From Phreatobacter cathodiphilus (GTDB lineage Bacteria; Pseudomonadota; Alphaproteobacteria; Rhizobiales; Phreatobacteraceae): DNA of 64,000 nt. The stretch is taken from positions 3,079,001-3,143,000 of the forward strand of contig NZ_CP027668.1 in the NCBI RefSeq assembly GCF_003008515.1, in the 5' to 3' direction. Position numbers and translations under genes: made by a program. Shown here one piece after another: positions 10,957 through 20,385 of the stretch. The notes under the pieces are model-generated. The model did not search any database and was not told the DNA's origin. It saw only the letters and a list, made by a program, of their open reading frames with translations. The stretch's first letter is position 1; the number at the start of each line of letters is the position of its first letter.

Positions 10957-11649
10957 ATGGCCCTCACCCGCCGCAACGCCGCCGTCGGCAGCCTCTTCGC
11001 GCTCGCGGGAATGGCCCGCCCGCGGCCGCTCGGCGCCCAGGAGGGCTGGTATTCCCTCAAGGACGAGGCCGGCCGCCCCATCCAGAACTTCCGCGTGCCC
11101 ATCGAGCTACAGACCGAGATCATGGCCCTGGAGAACGCCGTCACCTTCGGCGCGCGCCAGGCCGATCTGACGCTGATCGAGGTCTACGATTCCAACTGCC
11201 CCTACTGCCGCACGGCCGTGGGCGAGATGAAGCAGATGATCGCCCGCGACCGAGAGCTCGCCGTCACGGTCATCAATGCGCCGAGCCTCGGCCTGCCCTC
11301 CGTTCTGGCGGCGCGGGTGGAATATGCCGTGAAGCTTCTCGGCGGGACGGACAAGGCCCGCGCCTATCACGAGGCCTCGATGCGGACCCGCGGCGTGCTC
11401 GACGGCCGCCGCGCCCTGGAACTCGCGGCGGATATGGGCCTCGACCGGGCGAAGGTGGAGGAGATGGCCGACCGGACGGAAACCGGCCGGGTCGTGGCGC
11501 GGGCGGTCCGCCTCGCCAACGCAAGCAACCTCGCCGCGACGCCTTCGTGGCTGGTCGCCGGCACCGCCGTCATTGGCTGGCCCGGGCGCGCCGTCATGGA
11601 GCGCATCGTCGCCGCCGTGCGCGACTGCGACAAGCCGGTGTGCGGCTGA
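10957..11649 (+). CDS. DsbA-family thiol-disulfide oxidoreductase (exported)
   Basis: A 230-residue periplasmic thioredoxin-fold protein. The start at ATG 10957 is chosen because it gives a signal peptide (MALTRRNAAVGSLFALAGMA, cleavage near LGAQ) and has a GGGAG motif upstream; a longer frame from 10864 has no such support. The active-site CPYC is at residues 81-84 in IEVYDSNCPYCRTAVGE, and the cis-proline loop is ATPSWLV near the C-terminus. The intervening helical insert is of DsbA type. It probably forms or shuffles disulfides in exported proteins. It has no Dsb partner nearby and follows the chemoreceptor by about 100 bases. Confidence 0.85.
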   Translation: MALTRRNAAVGSLFALAGMARPRPLGAQEGWYSLKDEAGRPIQNFRVPIELQTEIMALENAVTFGARQADLTLIEVYDSNCPYCRTAVGEMKQMIARDRELAVTVINAPSLGLPSVLAARVEYAVKLLGGTDKARAYHEASMRTRGVLDGRRALELAADMGLDRAKVEEMADRTETGRVVARAVRLANASNLAATPSWLVAGTAVIGWPGRAVMERIVAAVRDCDKPVCG

Positions 11650-11668
11650 CGCGGACGCGAGGGACGCC

Positions 11669-11947
11669 TCACCGCGGTGCGACGGGGCCCCGGCCGACGG
11701 GTGACTGCGGCTCGCCGGCGAGTTCGCGCATCGCCCCCAGGTAGCAGAGCGCGACGTTGGCGCAGGACTGGGCCACCTGCGAGAACTGGGCCAGCACCTC
11801 CGCCTGCTGCGGCATCTCGATGAGGCTGATGGCGCGCTGCAGTCTCTGGATGATGAGGAGCAGCGAGGCGAGATCCCCCATGAAATCCCCGATTTCGGGA
11901 TCGTTTCGGAACTCGTCGGTGACCAGACGAAGAGTTTGCGCGGTCAT
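11669..11947 (-). CDS. Small helical protein of unknown function
   Basis: A 92-residue protein without signal peptide or clear membrane span. The middle (MGDLASLLLIIQRLQRAISL) and the following stretch to about residue 70 look like amphipathic helices, suggesting a helical bundle or a partner-binding protein. No family is recognised. It lies 76 bases downstream of the truncated chemoreceptor on the same strand and so may share its transcript, which makes a chemotaxis-related role conceivable but unproven. It is convergent with the DsbA-like gene. Confidence 0.6.
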   Translation of the reverse strand: MTAQTLRLVTDEFRNDPEIGDFMGDLASLLLIIQRLQRAISLIEMPQQAEVLAQFSQVAQSCANVALCYLGAMRELAGEPQSPVGRGPVAPR

Positions 11948-12023
11948 GATCGTTTCACCCGGGATGGCGTGAGAAGAAAAGGGGCGCGCCGACCATGCGG
12001 CGCTGGTTGCACGGAACGGACCG

Positions 12024-13331
12024 TCAGGCTGCGCGGACGGTCGCCAGGAACTGCTTCATCTCCGCCGACAGCCGCTGCGCCTGCTGGGCGAGATCGGCAG
12101 AAGCCGCGAGAACCTGACCGGCCCCCTGGCCGGTCTCGGCCGCTGCCTGCGCCACCGAGGTGATGGCGGACGAGACCTCGTTGGTGCCGGTGGAGGCCTG
12201 ACTCACCGAGCCGACGATGTCGCGCGTCGCAGCGTTCTGCTGTTCGACCGCCGCGGCGATGGAGGAGGAAGCCTGGTCGATGGAGCGGATGCTTCCGGTA
12301 ATGCCCGCGATCGCTTCCACCGCCTTCTTCGTCGTGTCCTGGATGGCGACGACCTGCATGCCGATCTCGCTGGTGGCCTTGGCGGTCTGCTCTGCGAGCC
12401 CCTTCACCTCCTGGGCGACGACAGCGAAGCCCCTGCCGGCCTCGCCGGCCCGCGCCGCCTCGATGGTGGCGTTCAGCGCGAGAAGGTTCGTCTGGCCGGC
12501 GATGGTGGAGATCAGATCGACGATGGCACCGATCCGCGCCGCCCCCTGCGACAGGTCGGCGACGATTCCCCCGGTCGCGTCGGCCTCCTTCACGGCGCCG
12601 CGGGCCAGCGTCGCGGAATGCTCGACCTGACGGGCGATTTCGTGCACCGAGGCGCCGAGTTCCTCCGCCGAGCCCGCCACGGCGGTGACGCTGGTGCCGG
12701 CCTCCTCGGCGGCGCTCGCCACGGAGGTCGACTTCACCGAGGCTTCCTGGGCCGAGGTCGAGAGCTGGGTGGCGGTCGCCTGCATCTCGGTCGCGGCGGC
12801 CGAAACCATCTCGACGATCCCGCCGACGGAGGCTTCGAACCGGTCGGCGAGCTGCAGCATGATCTCCCGGCGCCGCTGCTCCTCCCTGGCCTGAGCCTCA
12901 TCCTGTTCAGCCCTCAACTTCGCGGCCTCCAGGCCCTTGGCCCGGAAAACCTCGGCGGACCTGGCGATGTCGCCCACCTCGTCCCTGCGCTTCGTGCCGG
13001 CGATCTCGACGTCGAACCTGCCGCCGGCGAGAGCCTGCAGGGTTTCGTTGACGGCCCGGATCGGCCGCGCGATTCCCACCTGGCCGATGAGCAGGCCCGT
13101 ACCGAGGCCCGCGATGATCGCACAGCCCATGACGATGCAGAGCAGGGTCTCCTTCGACAGCGCCACTTCGGAGATGCCGTGGGCGAAGGCCGCACTGCGC
13201 CGCGTCAGGATATCCGTCATCACCGTGGTCGCCTGGCGGGCCGGCACGAGGAATTTGCGGCTGGCGAGGGCGAGTTCGGCGAGGCGCCGCTGCTGCTCGG
13301 CGGTCGCATGGCCCCGCATCGGCGAGTACAT
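12024..13331 (-). CDS. Methyl-accepting chemotaxis protein, apparently 5'-truncated
   Basis: A 435-residue chemoreceptor with an intact cytoplasmic half: HAMP after [17 protein letters not shown], methylation helices, and the hairpin tip [19 protein letters not shown]. Only one transmembrane helix is present (about residues 62-82). The usual N-terminal helix and most of the periplasmic sensor are missing, and only about 60 residues precede the single span. The first residues (MYSPMR) read out of a broken AraC gene that starts at the same spot on the other strand. I infer a deletion that removed the 5' ends of both genes. The protein may still be made but would lack a normal sensor. Confidence 0.8.
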   Translation of the reverse strand: MYSPMRGHATAEQQRRLAELALASRKFLVPARQATTVMTDILTRRSAAFAHGISEVALSKETLLCIVMGCAIIAGLGTGLLIGQVGIARPIRAVNETLQALAGGRFDVEIAGTKRRDEVGDIARSAEVFRAKGLEAAKLRAEQDEAQAREEQRRREIMLQLADRFEASVGGIVEMVSAAATEMQATATQLSTSAQEASVKSTSVASAAEEAGTSVTAVAGSAEELGASVHEIARQVEHSATLARGAVKEADATGGIVADLSQGAARIGAIVDLISTIAGQTNLLALNATIEAARAGEAGRGFAVVAQEVKGLAEQTAKATSEIGMQVVAIQDTTKKAVEAIAGITGSIRSIDQASSSIAAAVEQQNAATRDIVGSVSQASTGTNEVSSAITSVAQAAAETGQGAGQVLAASADLAQQAQRLSAEMKQFLATVRAA

Positions 13332-13617
13332 CGACAGTCATTATGGGCAAGCGATCACGCTCGATGCTCTGGCCGGTGTCGCCGAGCAGAGCAGCCGGAC
13401 GGTATGGCGGTCCTTCATGCGCGAGCACGGCATGACGCCGCAAAAGTACATCCGCAAGGTCCGCCTGGAGAAGGCCCGGAACGCCATCATCCAGCGTCCC
13501 GACCTGCCGATCATGCAGATCGGTTTGATGTGCGGCTTCAACAGCCTCGGCTTTTTCGCGAAGAGCTACAAGGAGGTGTACGGAGAACTGCCCTCCGAGA
13601 CACGCGCCCGCTCCTGA
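13315..13617 (+). pseudogene. AraC-family regulator remnant (C-terminal DNA-binding domain only)
   Basis: About 100 codons encode a complete AraC/XylS-type double helix-turn-helix: [20 protein letters not shown], then EQSSRTVWRSF, then the IMQIGLMCGFNSLGFFAKSY signature and a C-terminal ETRARS. Family members need an upstream sensor domain of 150-200 residues, but the same frame upstream of 13315 is only the antisense of the chemoreceptor gene. No good start codon or ribosome site precedes the domain. This is best read as the 3' end of a gene whose front was deleted. A stand-alone HTH made from a cryptic start is the alternative. Confidence 0.7.
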
Positions 13618-13656
13618 GCCCGCGCGCGGCGGTTGCAGTGCCGGCGTCGCCGCCGC

Positions 13657-14535
13657 CTAGGCCACAGCCTGCAGCCGCCGGACGCCGGTGACCTCGCCGT
13701 AGGACTTGTCGCGAATGCGGGCGATGGCGCCGCTCAGCGGTTCCTTCACCACCATCATGTGGTGGCCGTTGGCGTGCAGGAGCTCGTCCGGGCCCGACAC
13801 GATGCCCACATGGCCTTTCCAGAAGACGAGGTCGCCGCGGGCGAGCGTCGCCGGATCGCCCGCGAACGGAACCGCCGCTCCGACGGCCTTCTCCTGCATG
13901 TCGGTGTCGCGCGGCACGGCGATGCCGCAGGCCTCCAAGGCGCTCTGGACGAGGCCGGAGCAGTCGATGCCGAACGTGGTGCGCCCGGCCCACAGATAGG
14001 GCGTTCCAAGATAGGTCTCCGCCACGGCGACGAAGTCAGTCTCCACCTGCTCGACCGGCGCCAGATGGGCGGCGATGACGTGGCCCCCGGTGTCGGTGAC
14101 GGCGAACTCGGCCGTCTCACGCTCGATGGTCAGCAGGCTGTTGCGGTGGATCGGAAAGGTCGGCGGCAGCTTGATGCTCGGGCCCGGATAGAGATGGGTG
14201 CGGGCAACCGCCACCCGGTGCGTGGCGGGCCGGCGGCGCGGCCGGAAGGCACCGGCTATGGCATAGCCGACATAGCCGTCGCGGTCTGACTGGACATAGG
14301 CGAACCCGCCATCCTCGTCATAGACCGTCACCTCCTCGCCGAGCAGCAATTCGCTGTCGCGTGCCGCGTTCATCAGCCGCGAGGGGGCGAGCGGCACCAG
14401 CGGCAGGTCGGTGCGCATGGGGCGCCCCTCGACGAAGCGGGCGCTCTCCACCTGTCCCTTCAGATGGGCGGCGGCCAGGTCGGCACGGGCGGGGGTCAGG
14501 CGGCGGTCGAAGACGGGCGGCAGCGAGAATGTCAT
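13657..14535 (-). CDS. NlpC/P60 cell-wall peptidase with SH3-type domains
   Basis: A 292-residue C40-family peptidase, usually a gamma-D-Glu-diamino acid endopeptidase acting on peptidoglycan stem peptides. Residues 50-160 form two bacterial SH3-like modules (LLLGEEVTVYDEDGGFAYVQ and the following segment). The catalytic triad is visible as C192 in GIDCSGLVQ, H242 in KGHVGIV and H254 in LHANGHH. No signal peptide is seen, so it may act on recycled cytoplasmic peptides or be exported another way. It is convergent with the AraC remnant and lies 33 bases after the MarR gene on the same strand. Confidence 0.9.
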   Translation of the reverse strand: MTFSLPPVFDRRLTPARADLAAAHLKGQVESARFVEGRPMRTDLPLVPLAPSRLMNAARDSELLLGEEVTVYDEDGGFAYVQSDRDGYVGYAIAGAFRPRRRPATHRVAVARTHLYPGPSIKLPPTFPIHRNSLLTIERETAEFAVTDTGGHVIAAHLAPVEQVETDFVAVAETYLGTPYLWAGRTTFGIDCSGLVQSALEACGIAVPRDTDMQEKAVGAAVPFAGDPATLARGDLVFWKGHVGIVSGPDELLHANGHHMMVVKEPLSGAIARIRDKSYGEVTGVRRLQAVA

Positions 14536-14568
14536 GGCGTCGGTTCTAGCACGGCGACGGTTAACGGC

Positions 14569-14919
14569 TCAGGGGGGCAGCAGCCCGGCATGCTGGGCGA
14601 CGAGGTCGCCCAGCCTCTCGACCGCGAGCGCCCCCTTCACAGTTCGCTGGATGACCACGTCTCGCCGGTCGTTCTCGTCACGGCGGCGCGAGACGAGCTC
14701 GAGCTTGCCCATGCTGTCCAGCGCGCGGGTGATGACCGGCTTGGTGACGCCGAGCTTTCTCGCAAGGTCCCGCACGTGGTGCGGAGGCGGCTCGAGATAG
14801 ATGGTCAGCAGGATGGCGAGCTGGCGCGACGACAGGTCGGGCTCGCCGTCGCGCACCAGGGCCAGCGACACGTCGTGCATCAGCTTCATCGCCTGGGACG
14901 GGCGCAACGCGACGGCCAT
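14569..14919 (-). CDS. MarR-family winged-helix regulator
   Basis: A 116-residue winged-helix protein. The recognition region is VRDLARKLGVTKPVITRALD, followed by a wing (LVSRRRDENDRRDVVIQRT) with the DxR-type residues typical of MarR. It is shorter than the usual 140-160 residues because the dimerisation helices are reduced. Close homologs are often found beside NlpC/P60 genes in alphaproteobacteria; the gene here is directly upstream of one. The target is unknown, with autoregulation or control of the hydrolase as the simplest guess. Confidence 0.8.
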   Translation of the reverse strand: MAVALRPSQAMKLMHDVSLALVRDGEPDLSSRQLAILLTIYLEPPPHHVRDLARKLGVTKPVITRALDSMGKLELVSRRRDENDRRDVVIQRTVKGALAVERLGDLVAQHAGLLPP

Positions 14920-15038
14920 GGGAACGCAACCGGAAGACGCGGGGGAACTCGTTTCGGAGCCGTATTAAACGGCCCTCGGCGCCTCTGTGCAAGCACGCCC
15001 TTCCATGGCATGAGGCGAGGGTTAACCCGGAGCACCCC

Positions 15039-15512
15039 GTGGTCGCCGACCTCGCCACGCTGACCACCATGGCGCTCGCCGCCTTTTCCGCCGCAACCCT
15101 CCTGCCCGGTGGGTCAGAGGCGGTCTTCGTCGCCCTGCTGGCGGCGGGCACGGCAGACCCGCTGGCGTTGTTCCTCGTCGCCGCCATCGCCAACACGGCC
15201 GGCGGCATGACGAGCTGGTGGATCGGCTCGCAGATCGCCCACGGCGCCGACACCGAGCGCGGCCATGCCTGGATGCGGCGCTTCCGCCTGCCGCCGGCGA
15301 GCTTAGCCCGCGCCACACGGCTGTTCACCCGCTGGGGCTGGGCGGCCCTGCTCCTGTGCTGGATGCCGGTGATCGGCGACCCCGTCACCCTCGTCGCCGG
15401 CATGGCCCGCTATCCCGCCTTCCCCACCGCACTGATCACCGGTCTCGCCCGCACCCTGCGCTATGCCCTGGTCTGGGCCGCAGCGGCCGGGATCATCGCC
15501 TGGTGGACGTGA
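15039..15512 (+). CDS. YqaA-family inner-membrane protein
   Basis: A 157-residue membrane protein with about four hydrophobic segments. It resembles E. coli YqaA: SAATLLPGGSEAVFVALL at the N-terminus, a glycine-rich NTAGGMTSWWIG segment, the GWAALLLCWMPVIGDPVTLV motif in the middle and a terminal IIAWWT. The family belongs to the DedA/SNARE-associated superfamily, linked to lipid transport or membrane homeostasis, but its exact role is unknown. The start is GTG 15039; ATG 15069 is an alternative that would shorten the protein by 10 residues. Confidence 0.85.
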   Translation: MVADLATLTTMALAAFSAATLLPGGSEAVFVALLAAGTADPLALFLVAAIANTAGGMTSWWIGSQIAHGADTERGHAWMRRFRLPPASLARATRLFTRWGWAALLLCWMPVIGDPVTLVAGMARYPAFPTALITGLARTLRYALVWAAAAGIIAWWT

Positions 15513-15609
15513 TCCGGTCGCGCATCTCACCCGCCGCGCGGCCCCTGTACCTCACCTTTGAAATGCACTAATCACGGCGCGTTCCCCGTGACTGCGAGAG
15601 GCTATCGCG

Positions 15610-16572
15610 ATGCAGACCTACGACCGGCTCGTCACCGTCTTCGGCGGCTCGGGATTCGTCGGGCGGCACATCGTCCGCGCCCTCGCCCGGCGCGGCTTCC
15701 GCATCCGCGTCGCCGTGCGCCGGCCGGATCTCGCCGGACACCTCCAGCCGCTCGGCATGGTCGGCCAGATCCACGCGGTCCAGGCGAACCTGCGCTATCC
15801 GGATTCGGTGCGCCAGGCGGTGGCCGGCTCCGAGATTGTCATCAACTGCGTCGGCATTCTCTACGAGACCGGCCGGCAGAAGTTCGATTCCGTCCAGGCG
15901 CGCGGCGCCGCGATGGTGGCCCGGGCGGCCGCCGAGGCAGGCGCCCGACTCATTCACCTCTCGGCCATCGGCGCCGATGCGGAGAGCAAGTCGCTCTACG
16001 CCCGCACCAAGGCCGCCGGCGAGGCCGCCGTGCTGAAGGAAGTGCCGGACGCGGTGATCCTTCGGCCCTCCGTCGTCTTCGGCCCGGAGGACGACTTCTT
16101 CAACCGTTTCGCCGGCATGGCGCAGATGTCGCCGGTCCTGCCCCTCGTCGGCGGCGGCGAGACGAAATTCCAGCCCGTCTTCGTCGGCGACGTGGCCCAG
16201 GCCGTGATGGCCGCCGTCGACGGCCAGGCGAAGCCCGGCGCGGTCTACGAGCTCGGCGGTCCCGCCGTGAAGAGCTTCCGCGAACTGATGGACTTCGTGC
16301 TGGCGACGACCCAGCGCAAGCGCCTGCTCGTGCCGCTCTCCTTCGGCCTCGCCCGCCTGCAGGCCAAGATCCTGCAGCTCCTGCCGAAGCCGCTCCTGAC
16401 CGAGGACCAGGTGACGCTGCTCGAGAGCGACAACGTCGTCGGCGAGGCGGCCAAGGTCGAAGGGCGGACCCTGGACGGGCTCGGCATCCATGCCCAATCG
16501 GTGGAGGCCGTGGTGCCGACCTATCTCTGGCGGTTCCGCCGCCAGGGCCAGTTCACCGCGCCGGTCGGCTGA
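15610..16572 (+). CDS. NAD(P)-binding epimerase of complex I NDUFA9 family
   Basis: A 320-residue atypical short-chain dehydrogenase. The Rossmann loop VFGGSGFVGRHIVRAL is at residues 10-25. There is no canonical SDR YxxxK catalytic pair, although LYARTKAAGE occupies a comparable place. The family is homologous to the NDUFA9 accessory subunit of mitochondrial complex I and is nearly always present in alphaproteobacteria, commonly next to uppP as here. It may bind NADPH structurally at the respiratory complex or act on a membrane-associated substrate. It is convergent with uppP, with 6 bases between the stops. Confidence 0.88.
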   Translation: MQTYDRLVTVFGGSGFVGRHIVRALARRGFRIRVAVRRPDLAGHLQPLGMVGQIHAVQANLRYPDSVRQAVAGSEIVINCVGILYETGRQKFDSVQARGAAMVARAAAEAGARLIHLSAIGADAESKSLYARTKAAGEAAVLKEVPDAVILRPSVVFGPEDDFFNRFAGMAQMSPVLPLVGGGETKFQPVFVGDVAQAVMAAVDGQAKPGAVYELGGPAVKSFRELMDFVLATTQRKRLLVPLSFGLARLQAKILQLLPKPLLTEDQVTLLESDNVVGEAAKVEGRTLDGLGIHAQSVEAVVPTYLWRFRRQGQFTAPVG

Positions 16573-16578
16573 CCGCCC

Positions 16579-17382
16579 TCAGCGCATCAGGTAGAGCCCG
16601 ACGAGGCCCGCCGAGCCGACGACGATCCGCCACACCGCGAAGAGCGTGAAGCCGTGGCGGCTGACGTAGTCGAGCAGGAAGCGCACCACGAAGAGACCGG
16701 AGACGAAGGCGGCGACGAAGCCGACGCCGATCGTCGTGACGTCGGAGAAGTCCAGCAGCTTGTGATTCTTGTAGAGGTCGTAGGCGAAGGCCCCCGCCAT
16801 GGTCGGCATGGCGAGGAAGAAGGAGAACTCGGCCGCGGCCCGTTTGGTCGTGCCCATCAGCAGCGCGCCGACGATGGTCGCGCCCGAGCGCGAGACGCCG
16901 GGAAACAGGGCGGCGCACTGGCACAGGCCGATCTTGAACGCGAGCCAGGGCGAGAAGCGGAAAGCGTTGTCCTCGCGCGCCTCGAGCTTCAGCCGGTCGA
17001 CGACGAGCAGCACGATGCCGCCGAGGATGAGGGCGACGCAGACGAGGTCCGGTCGCTCGAACATCGCCTTGATGCGGCTGTGCAGCACGGCGCCGAGGGC
17101 CGCCGCCGGCAGGAAGGCGACGATGACGGAAATGACGAAACGCCGCGCCCAGGCATCGGTGGGCAGGCACAGGACGACGCCGAGCAGTCGCGAGAAATAG
17201 ACCAGCAGGATGGCGAGGATGGCGCCGAGCTGGATCAGCACCTCGAAGGTCTTGCCCGTCGACTGGAAGCCGAGGAAATGGCCGATGAGGATGAGATGGC
17301 CGGTCGAGGAGACCGGAATGAACTCTGTCGCCCCCTCCACCACGCCGAGGACCAGCGCCTTGGCCAGATTGACGATGTCCAT
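16579..17382 (-). CDS. uppP: Undecaprenyl-diphosphate phosphatase (BacA/UppP)
   Basis: A 267-residue polytopic membrane enzyme that removes one phosphate from undecaprenyl diphosphate, regenerating the lipid carrier for peptidoglycan. The two signature motifs are [17 protein letters not shown] near the N-terminus and [18 protein letters not shown] in the middle; their Glu, Ser and Arg residues form the active site. About eight spans are present. Length equals the family norm. Overexpression is classically linked to bacitracin resistance. Confidence 0.96.
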   Translation of the reverse strand: MDIVNLAKALVLGVVEGATEFIPVSSTGHLILIGHFLGFQSTGKTFEVLIQLGAILAILLVYFSRLLGVVLCLPTDAWARRFVISVIVAFLPAAALGAVLHSRIKAMFERPDLVCVALILGGIVLLVVDRLKLEAREDNAFRFSPWLAFKIGLCQCAALFPGVSRSGATIVGALLMGTTKRAAAEFSFFLAMPTMAGAFAYDLYKNHKLLDFSDVTTIGVGFVAAFVSGLFVVRFLLDYVSRHGFTLFAVWRIVVGSAGLVGLYLMR

Positions 17383-17662
17383 GGTGACCCCGGTCGCCTC
17401 GAAGCGGCCGCAACACCGGCCTCGCCACTCTCTTAGGCCCCACTGTCTTCATGTCCGGTTAAGCATGCGCCTCCGTGAAAATGCTGAGACGGCGAGGCCC
17501 CGTCCGCGTTCACACCCCGTCAACCATGACGGATCGTGAAGACCGATCAGTGTATCCGAAGGTTGTTTCGCCGCCGCCGGGGCGCTATGCACCCGCCTCC
17601 CGCATTGTCATCGAACACCCATATCGGGGCCCGCCATCCTGGGTCCTTCAGGTCTGGAGCGC

Positions 17663-18355
17663 ATGGGACTGATCCTCCACCATCGGTACTTCTGCCCGCA
17701 TTCCCGCTTCGTGCGCCTCGTGCTCGCCGAACGGGGGCTGGAGGCGGAGCTGGTCGAGGAGAGGCCGTGGGAGCGGCGCACCGATTTCCTCAGGATCAAT
17801 CCCGAGGGTACGACGCCGGTGCTGGAACTCGTCGACGGCGTCGCCGTTCCCGGTCCCGACGGCGTGGCGGGCTGGCTGGACGATACCGACAGCCTTCCTC
17901 CCGGACGCCGCCTCATGCCCGAGGCCATCGGCCACCGCATCGAGGTGCGGCGGCTGATGCGCTGGTTCCACGGCAAGTTCTTCGAGGAGGTCTCGGGGCC
18001 GCTGGTCGAGGAGAAGATCGACAAGCGCTTCATCCCGGCCGAGTACGGCGGCGGCGCGCCGAACACGACGGCGCTGCGCGCCGCGCGGGCCAATATCCGC
18101 TATCATCTGGCCTATGTGGGCTGGCTGGCGGCGCGCAACGACTGGCTCGCCGGCCCCTCCATGAGTTACGCCGATCTGGCGGCCGCCGCGCATCTGTCGG
18201 TGGTGGACTATCTGGGCGAGGTTCCGTGGAACGACGACGCGGCGGCGAGGGACTGGTACGCCCGGGTGAAATCCCGGCCGTCCTTCCGCACCCTGCTGAA
18301 CGACCGCGTGGTCGGCATGCAGCCGAGCGCGAGCTACGCCGATCTCGACTTCTGA
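17663..18355 (+). CDS. Glutathione S-transferase family protein
   Basis: A 230-residue GST-fold protein. The thioredoxin-like N-terminus has [18 protein letters not shown] with a potential catalytic Cys11, and the cis-proline/glutathione loop is [11 protein letters not shown]. The helical C-terminal domain contains [20 protein letters not shown], the family N-capping motif. The family conjugates or reduces small molecules with glutathione; the substrate is unknown. The stop codon overlaps the apparent start of queG (CTGA), as is common for these two genes in alphaproteobacteria. The 280 bases upstream contain no convincing gene. Confidence 0.9.
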   Translation: MGLILHHRYFCPHSRFVRLVLAERGLEAELVEERPWERRTDFLRINPEGTTPVLELVDGVAVPGPDGVAGWLDDTDSLPPGRRLMPEAIGHRIEVRRLMRWFHGKFFEEVSGPLVEEKIDKRFIPAEYGGGAPNTTALRAARANIRYHLAYVGWLAARNDWLAGPSMSYADLAAAAHLSVVDYLGEVPWNDDAAARDWYARVKSRPSFRTLLNDRVVGMQPSASYADLDF

Positions 18356-19464
18356 GCGACCCCGCCGCGCTCCGGGCCGCCATCACGGCGCAGGCCAGGG
18401 CGGAAGGCTTCGACGCCGTCGGCTTCACCCGGCCTGACGCCATTGCCGAAGCCGGCCCGCGCCTCGCAGAGGCCGTGGAGGCCGGCCGTCACGGTTCCAT
18501 GGCCTGGATGGCCGAGACGCTGGAGCGGCGCTCCCATCCCAACGCCATGTGGCCGGAAGGGCGCTCGCTGGTCATGCTGGGCGTCAATTACGGGCCGGAC
18601 GAGAACCCACTCGACGGCCTCACGGATCGCGACCGCGGCCTCGTCTCGGTCTATGCCCGCGGCAACGACTATCACGAGGTCATCAAGGCGCGGCTGAAGG
18701 CTCTGGCACGCTGGCTGGTGGAGGAGACGGGCTGCGAGCTCAAGGTCTTCGTCGACACCGCACCGCTGATGGAAAAGCCGCTCGCCGCCGCCGCCGGCCT
18801 CGGCTGGCAGGGCAAGCACACCAACCTCGTCTCCCGCGACTTCGGCTCCTGGCTCTTCCTCGGCGCCGTCATGACGACGCTGGACATCCCGCCCGACACC
18901 CCGGAGCGCGACCATTGCGGCTCCTGCACGGCCTGCCTGTCGGCCTGCCCGACCGACGCCTTCCCGCGTCCCTACGCTCTCGATGCCCGGCGCTGCATCA
19001 GCTACCTCACCATCGAGCACCAGGGGCCGATCCCCAGGGAATTCCGCGCGGCCATGGGCAACCGCATCTACGGCTGCGACGACTGCCTCGCCGTCTGCCC
19101 CTGGAACAAGTTCGCCGAGACCGGCCGCAACATGAAGCTCGCGGCGCGTGAGCACCTGAAGCGCCCGTCCCTCGCCGAACTGGCGCAACTCGACGACGCC
19201 GCCTTCCGCGCGCTGTTCACGAAGAGCCCGGTGAAGCGCATCGGCCGCGACCGCTTCGTGCGCAACGTGCTGATCGCCATCGGCAACAGCGGCGATCCCG
19301 CCCTCGCGCCCGTCGCCGCCGATCGCCTGGCTGACCCCGCAGCCGTCGTTCGCGGGGCCGCCATCTGGGCCCTGAGGCGGCTCGATCCGGCGAGGGTGCC
19401 CGCCCGGCCGCCGGCCGGCGAGAGCGATCCAGACGTCCTCGCCGAATGGCGGCAGAGTCCGTAA
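18352..19464 (+). CDS. queG: Epoxyqueuosine reductase QueG, apparent CTG start
   Basis: A 370-residue cobalamin- and Fe-S-dependent enzyme that reduces epoxyqueuosine to queuosine in tRNA. Visible are an N-terminal catalytic domain ([22 protein letters not shown]), the ferredoxin-like pair [16 protein letters not shown] and [15 protein letters not shown], and C-terminal HEAT-like helices ([15 protein letters not shown]). Homology begins at [11 protein letters not shown], exactly at CTG 18352, which overlaps the GST stop in the pattern CTGA. No ATG, GTG or TTG lies in frame nearby; the next ATG would remove about 50 residues of the catalytic domain. A CTG start with translational coupling is therefore inferred. 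Confidence 0.88.
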   Translation: MSDPAALRAAITAQARAEGFDAVGFTRPDAIAEAGPRLAEAVEAGRHGSMAWMAETLERRSHPNAMWPEGRSLVMLGVNYGPDENPLDGLTDRDRGLVSVYARGNDYHEVIKARLKALARWLVEETGCELKVFVDTAPLMEKPLAAAAGLGWQGKHTNLVSRDFGSWLFLGAVMTTLDIPPDTPERDHCGSCTACLSACPTDAFPRPYALDARRCISYLTIEHQGPIPREFRAAMGNRIYGCDDCLAVCPWNKFAETGRNMKLAAREHLKRPSLAELAQLDDAAFRALFTKSPVKRIGRDRFVRNVLIAIGNSGDPALAPVAADRLADPAAVVRGAAIWALRRLDPARVPARPPAGESDPDVLAEWRQSP

Positions 19465-19497
19465 GCTTCGCCCGGACACCAACAGCCAAGCACATCC

Positions 19498-20385
19498 ATG
19501 ACGCATCTCCTCATTTTCGGCCTCGGCTATTCCTCCCGTGCGGTGGTGCGCGCCGCCCCGCCCGGCATCACCCGGATCACCGCTACGGTCCGCTCACCGG
19601 ACCGGGCGGCGGAGCTGTCGTCGGCGCCCGTCGAGGGTCGCGCCGTCACCGTCCTGCCCTTCGACGGCACGGCCATGTCGGAGCAGCTCGCAGGGGCGGT
19701 CGCGACCGCCGACCACATCCTCGTCTCCGCCCCGCCCGACACCTCCGGCGACCCGGTCCTGAAAGCCTGCGCTCCGGCTCTCGCCGCCCATCCGCCGAAA
19801 GCCGTCGTCTATCTCTCCACCGTCGGCGTCTATGGCGACCATGCCGGCGGCTGGGTCGACGAGACCACCGAGCCGCGGCCGGCGAGCCCACGCAGCTTCG
19901 AGCGGCTGGAGGCGGAGCGCGGCTGGCAAGCCTATGGCGCCGCGCACGGAGTGCCCGTCGCCGTCCTGCGGCTCTCCGGCATCTACGGGCCGGGGCAGAA
20001 CGCACTGGTGAACCTCGCCCGCGGCACCGCGCGGCGAATCATCAAGCCGGGCCAGGTGTTCAACCGCATCCATGTCGATGACATCGCCCAGGCGGTGCTG
20101 GCGAGCTTCGCCCGCGGCCATGACGGCATCGTCAACGTCACCGACGACGAGCCCTCACCGCCCCAGGACGTCATCACCTATGCGGCGGAGTTGATGGGGG
20201 TGCCGGCGCCGCCGGAGATCCCCTTCGAGGAGAGCGGCCTTTCGCCGATGGGGCGGAGCTTCTACGGCGAGTGCAAAAGGGTCAGCAACATGAAGCTGAA
20301 GGGTGAACTCTTCGTTAAGCTCTTGCATCCAAACTTCAAGTCGGCGCTCCGGGCATTGGCCGCCGGGGGCGACGGCAGGCGCTAG
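19498..20385 (+). CDS. NAD-dependent epimerase/dehydratase family protein (YeeZ-like)
   Basis: A 295-residue extended-SDR protein. The Rossmann start is THLLIFGLGYSSRAVVRA, and the SDR-like VVYLSTVGVYGDHAGGWVDE carries a typical Ser/Thr-Tyr region, followed by LRLSGIYGPGQNAL and RIHVDDIAQAVL. These match YeeZ-like members of the epimerase superfamily. The substrate is unknown. It begins 33 bases after queG in the same direction and may be co-transcribed. The 3' end is followed by a 160-base gap with no recognised element. Confidence 0.85.
   Translation: MTHLLIFGLGYSSRAVVRAAPPGITRITATVRSPDRAAELSSAPVEGRAVTVLPFDGTAMSEQLAGAVATADHILVSAPPDTSGDPVLKACAPALAAHPPKAVVYLSTVGVYGDHAGGWVDETTEPRPASPRSFERLEAERGWQAYGAAHGVPVAVLRLSGIYGPGQNALVNLARGTARRIIKPGQVFNRIHVDDIAQAVLASFARGHDGIVNVTDDEPSPPQDVITYAAELMGVPAPPEIPFEESGLSPMGRSFYGECKRVSNMKLKGELFVKLLHPNFKSALRALAAGGDGRR

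Noticed and set aside
17475-17672. Short open frame (65 codons) upstream of the GST gene
   Set aside because: It overlaps the GST start, lacks a ribosome site, has mixed third-position GC and no recognisable features. The 280-base gap between uppP and the GST gene was otherwise empty.
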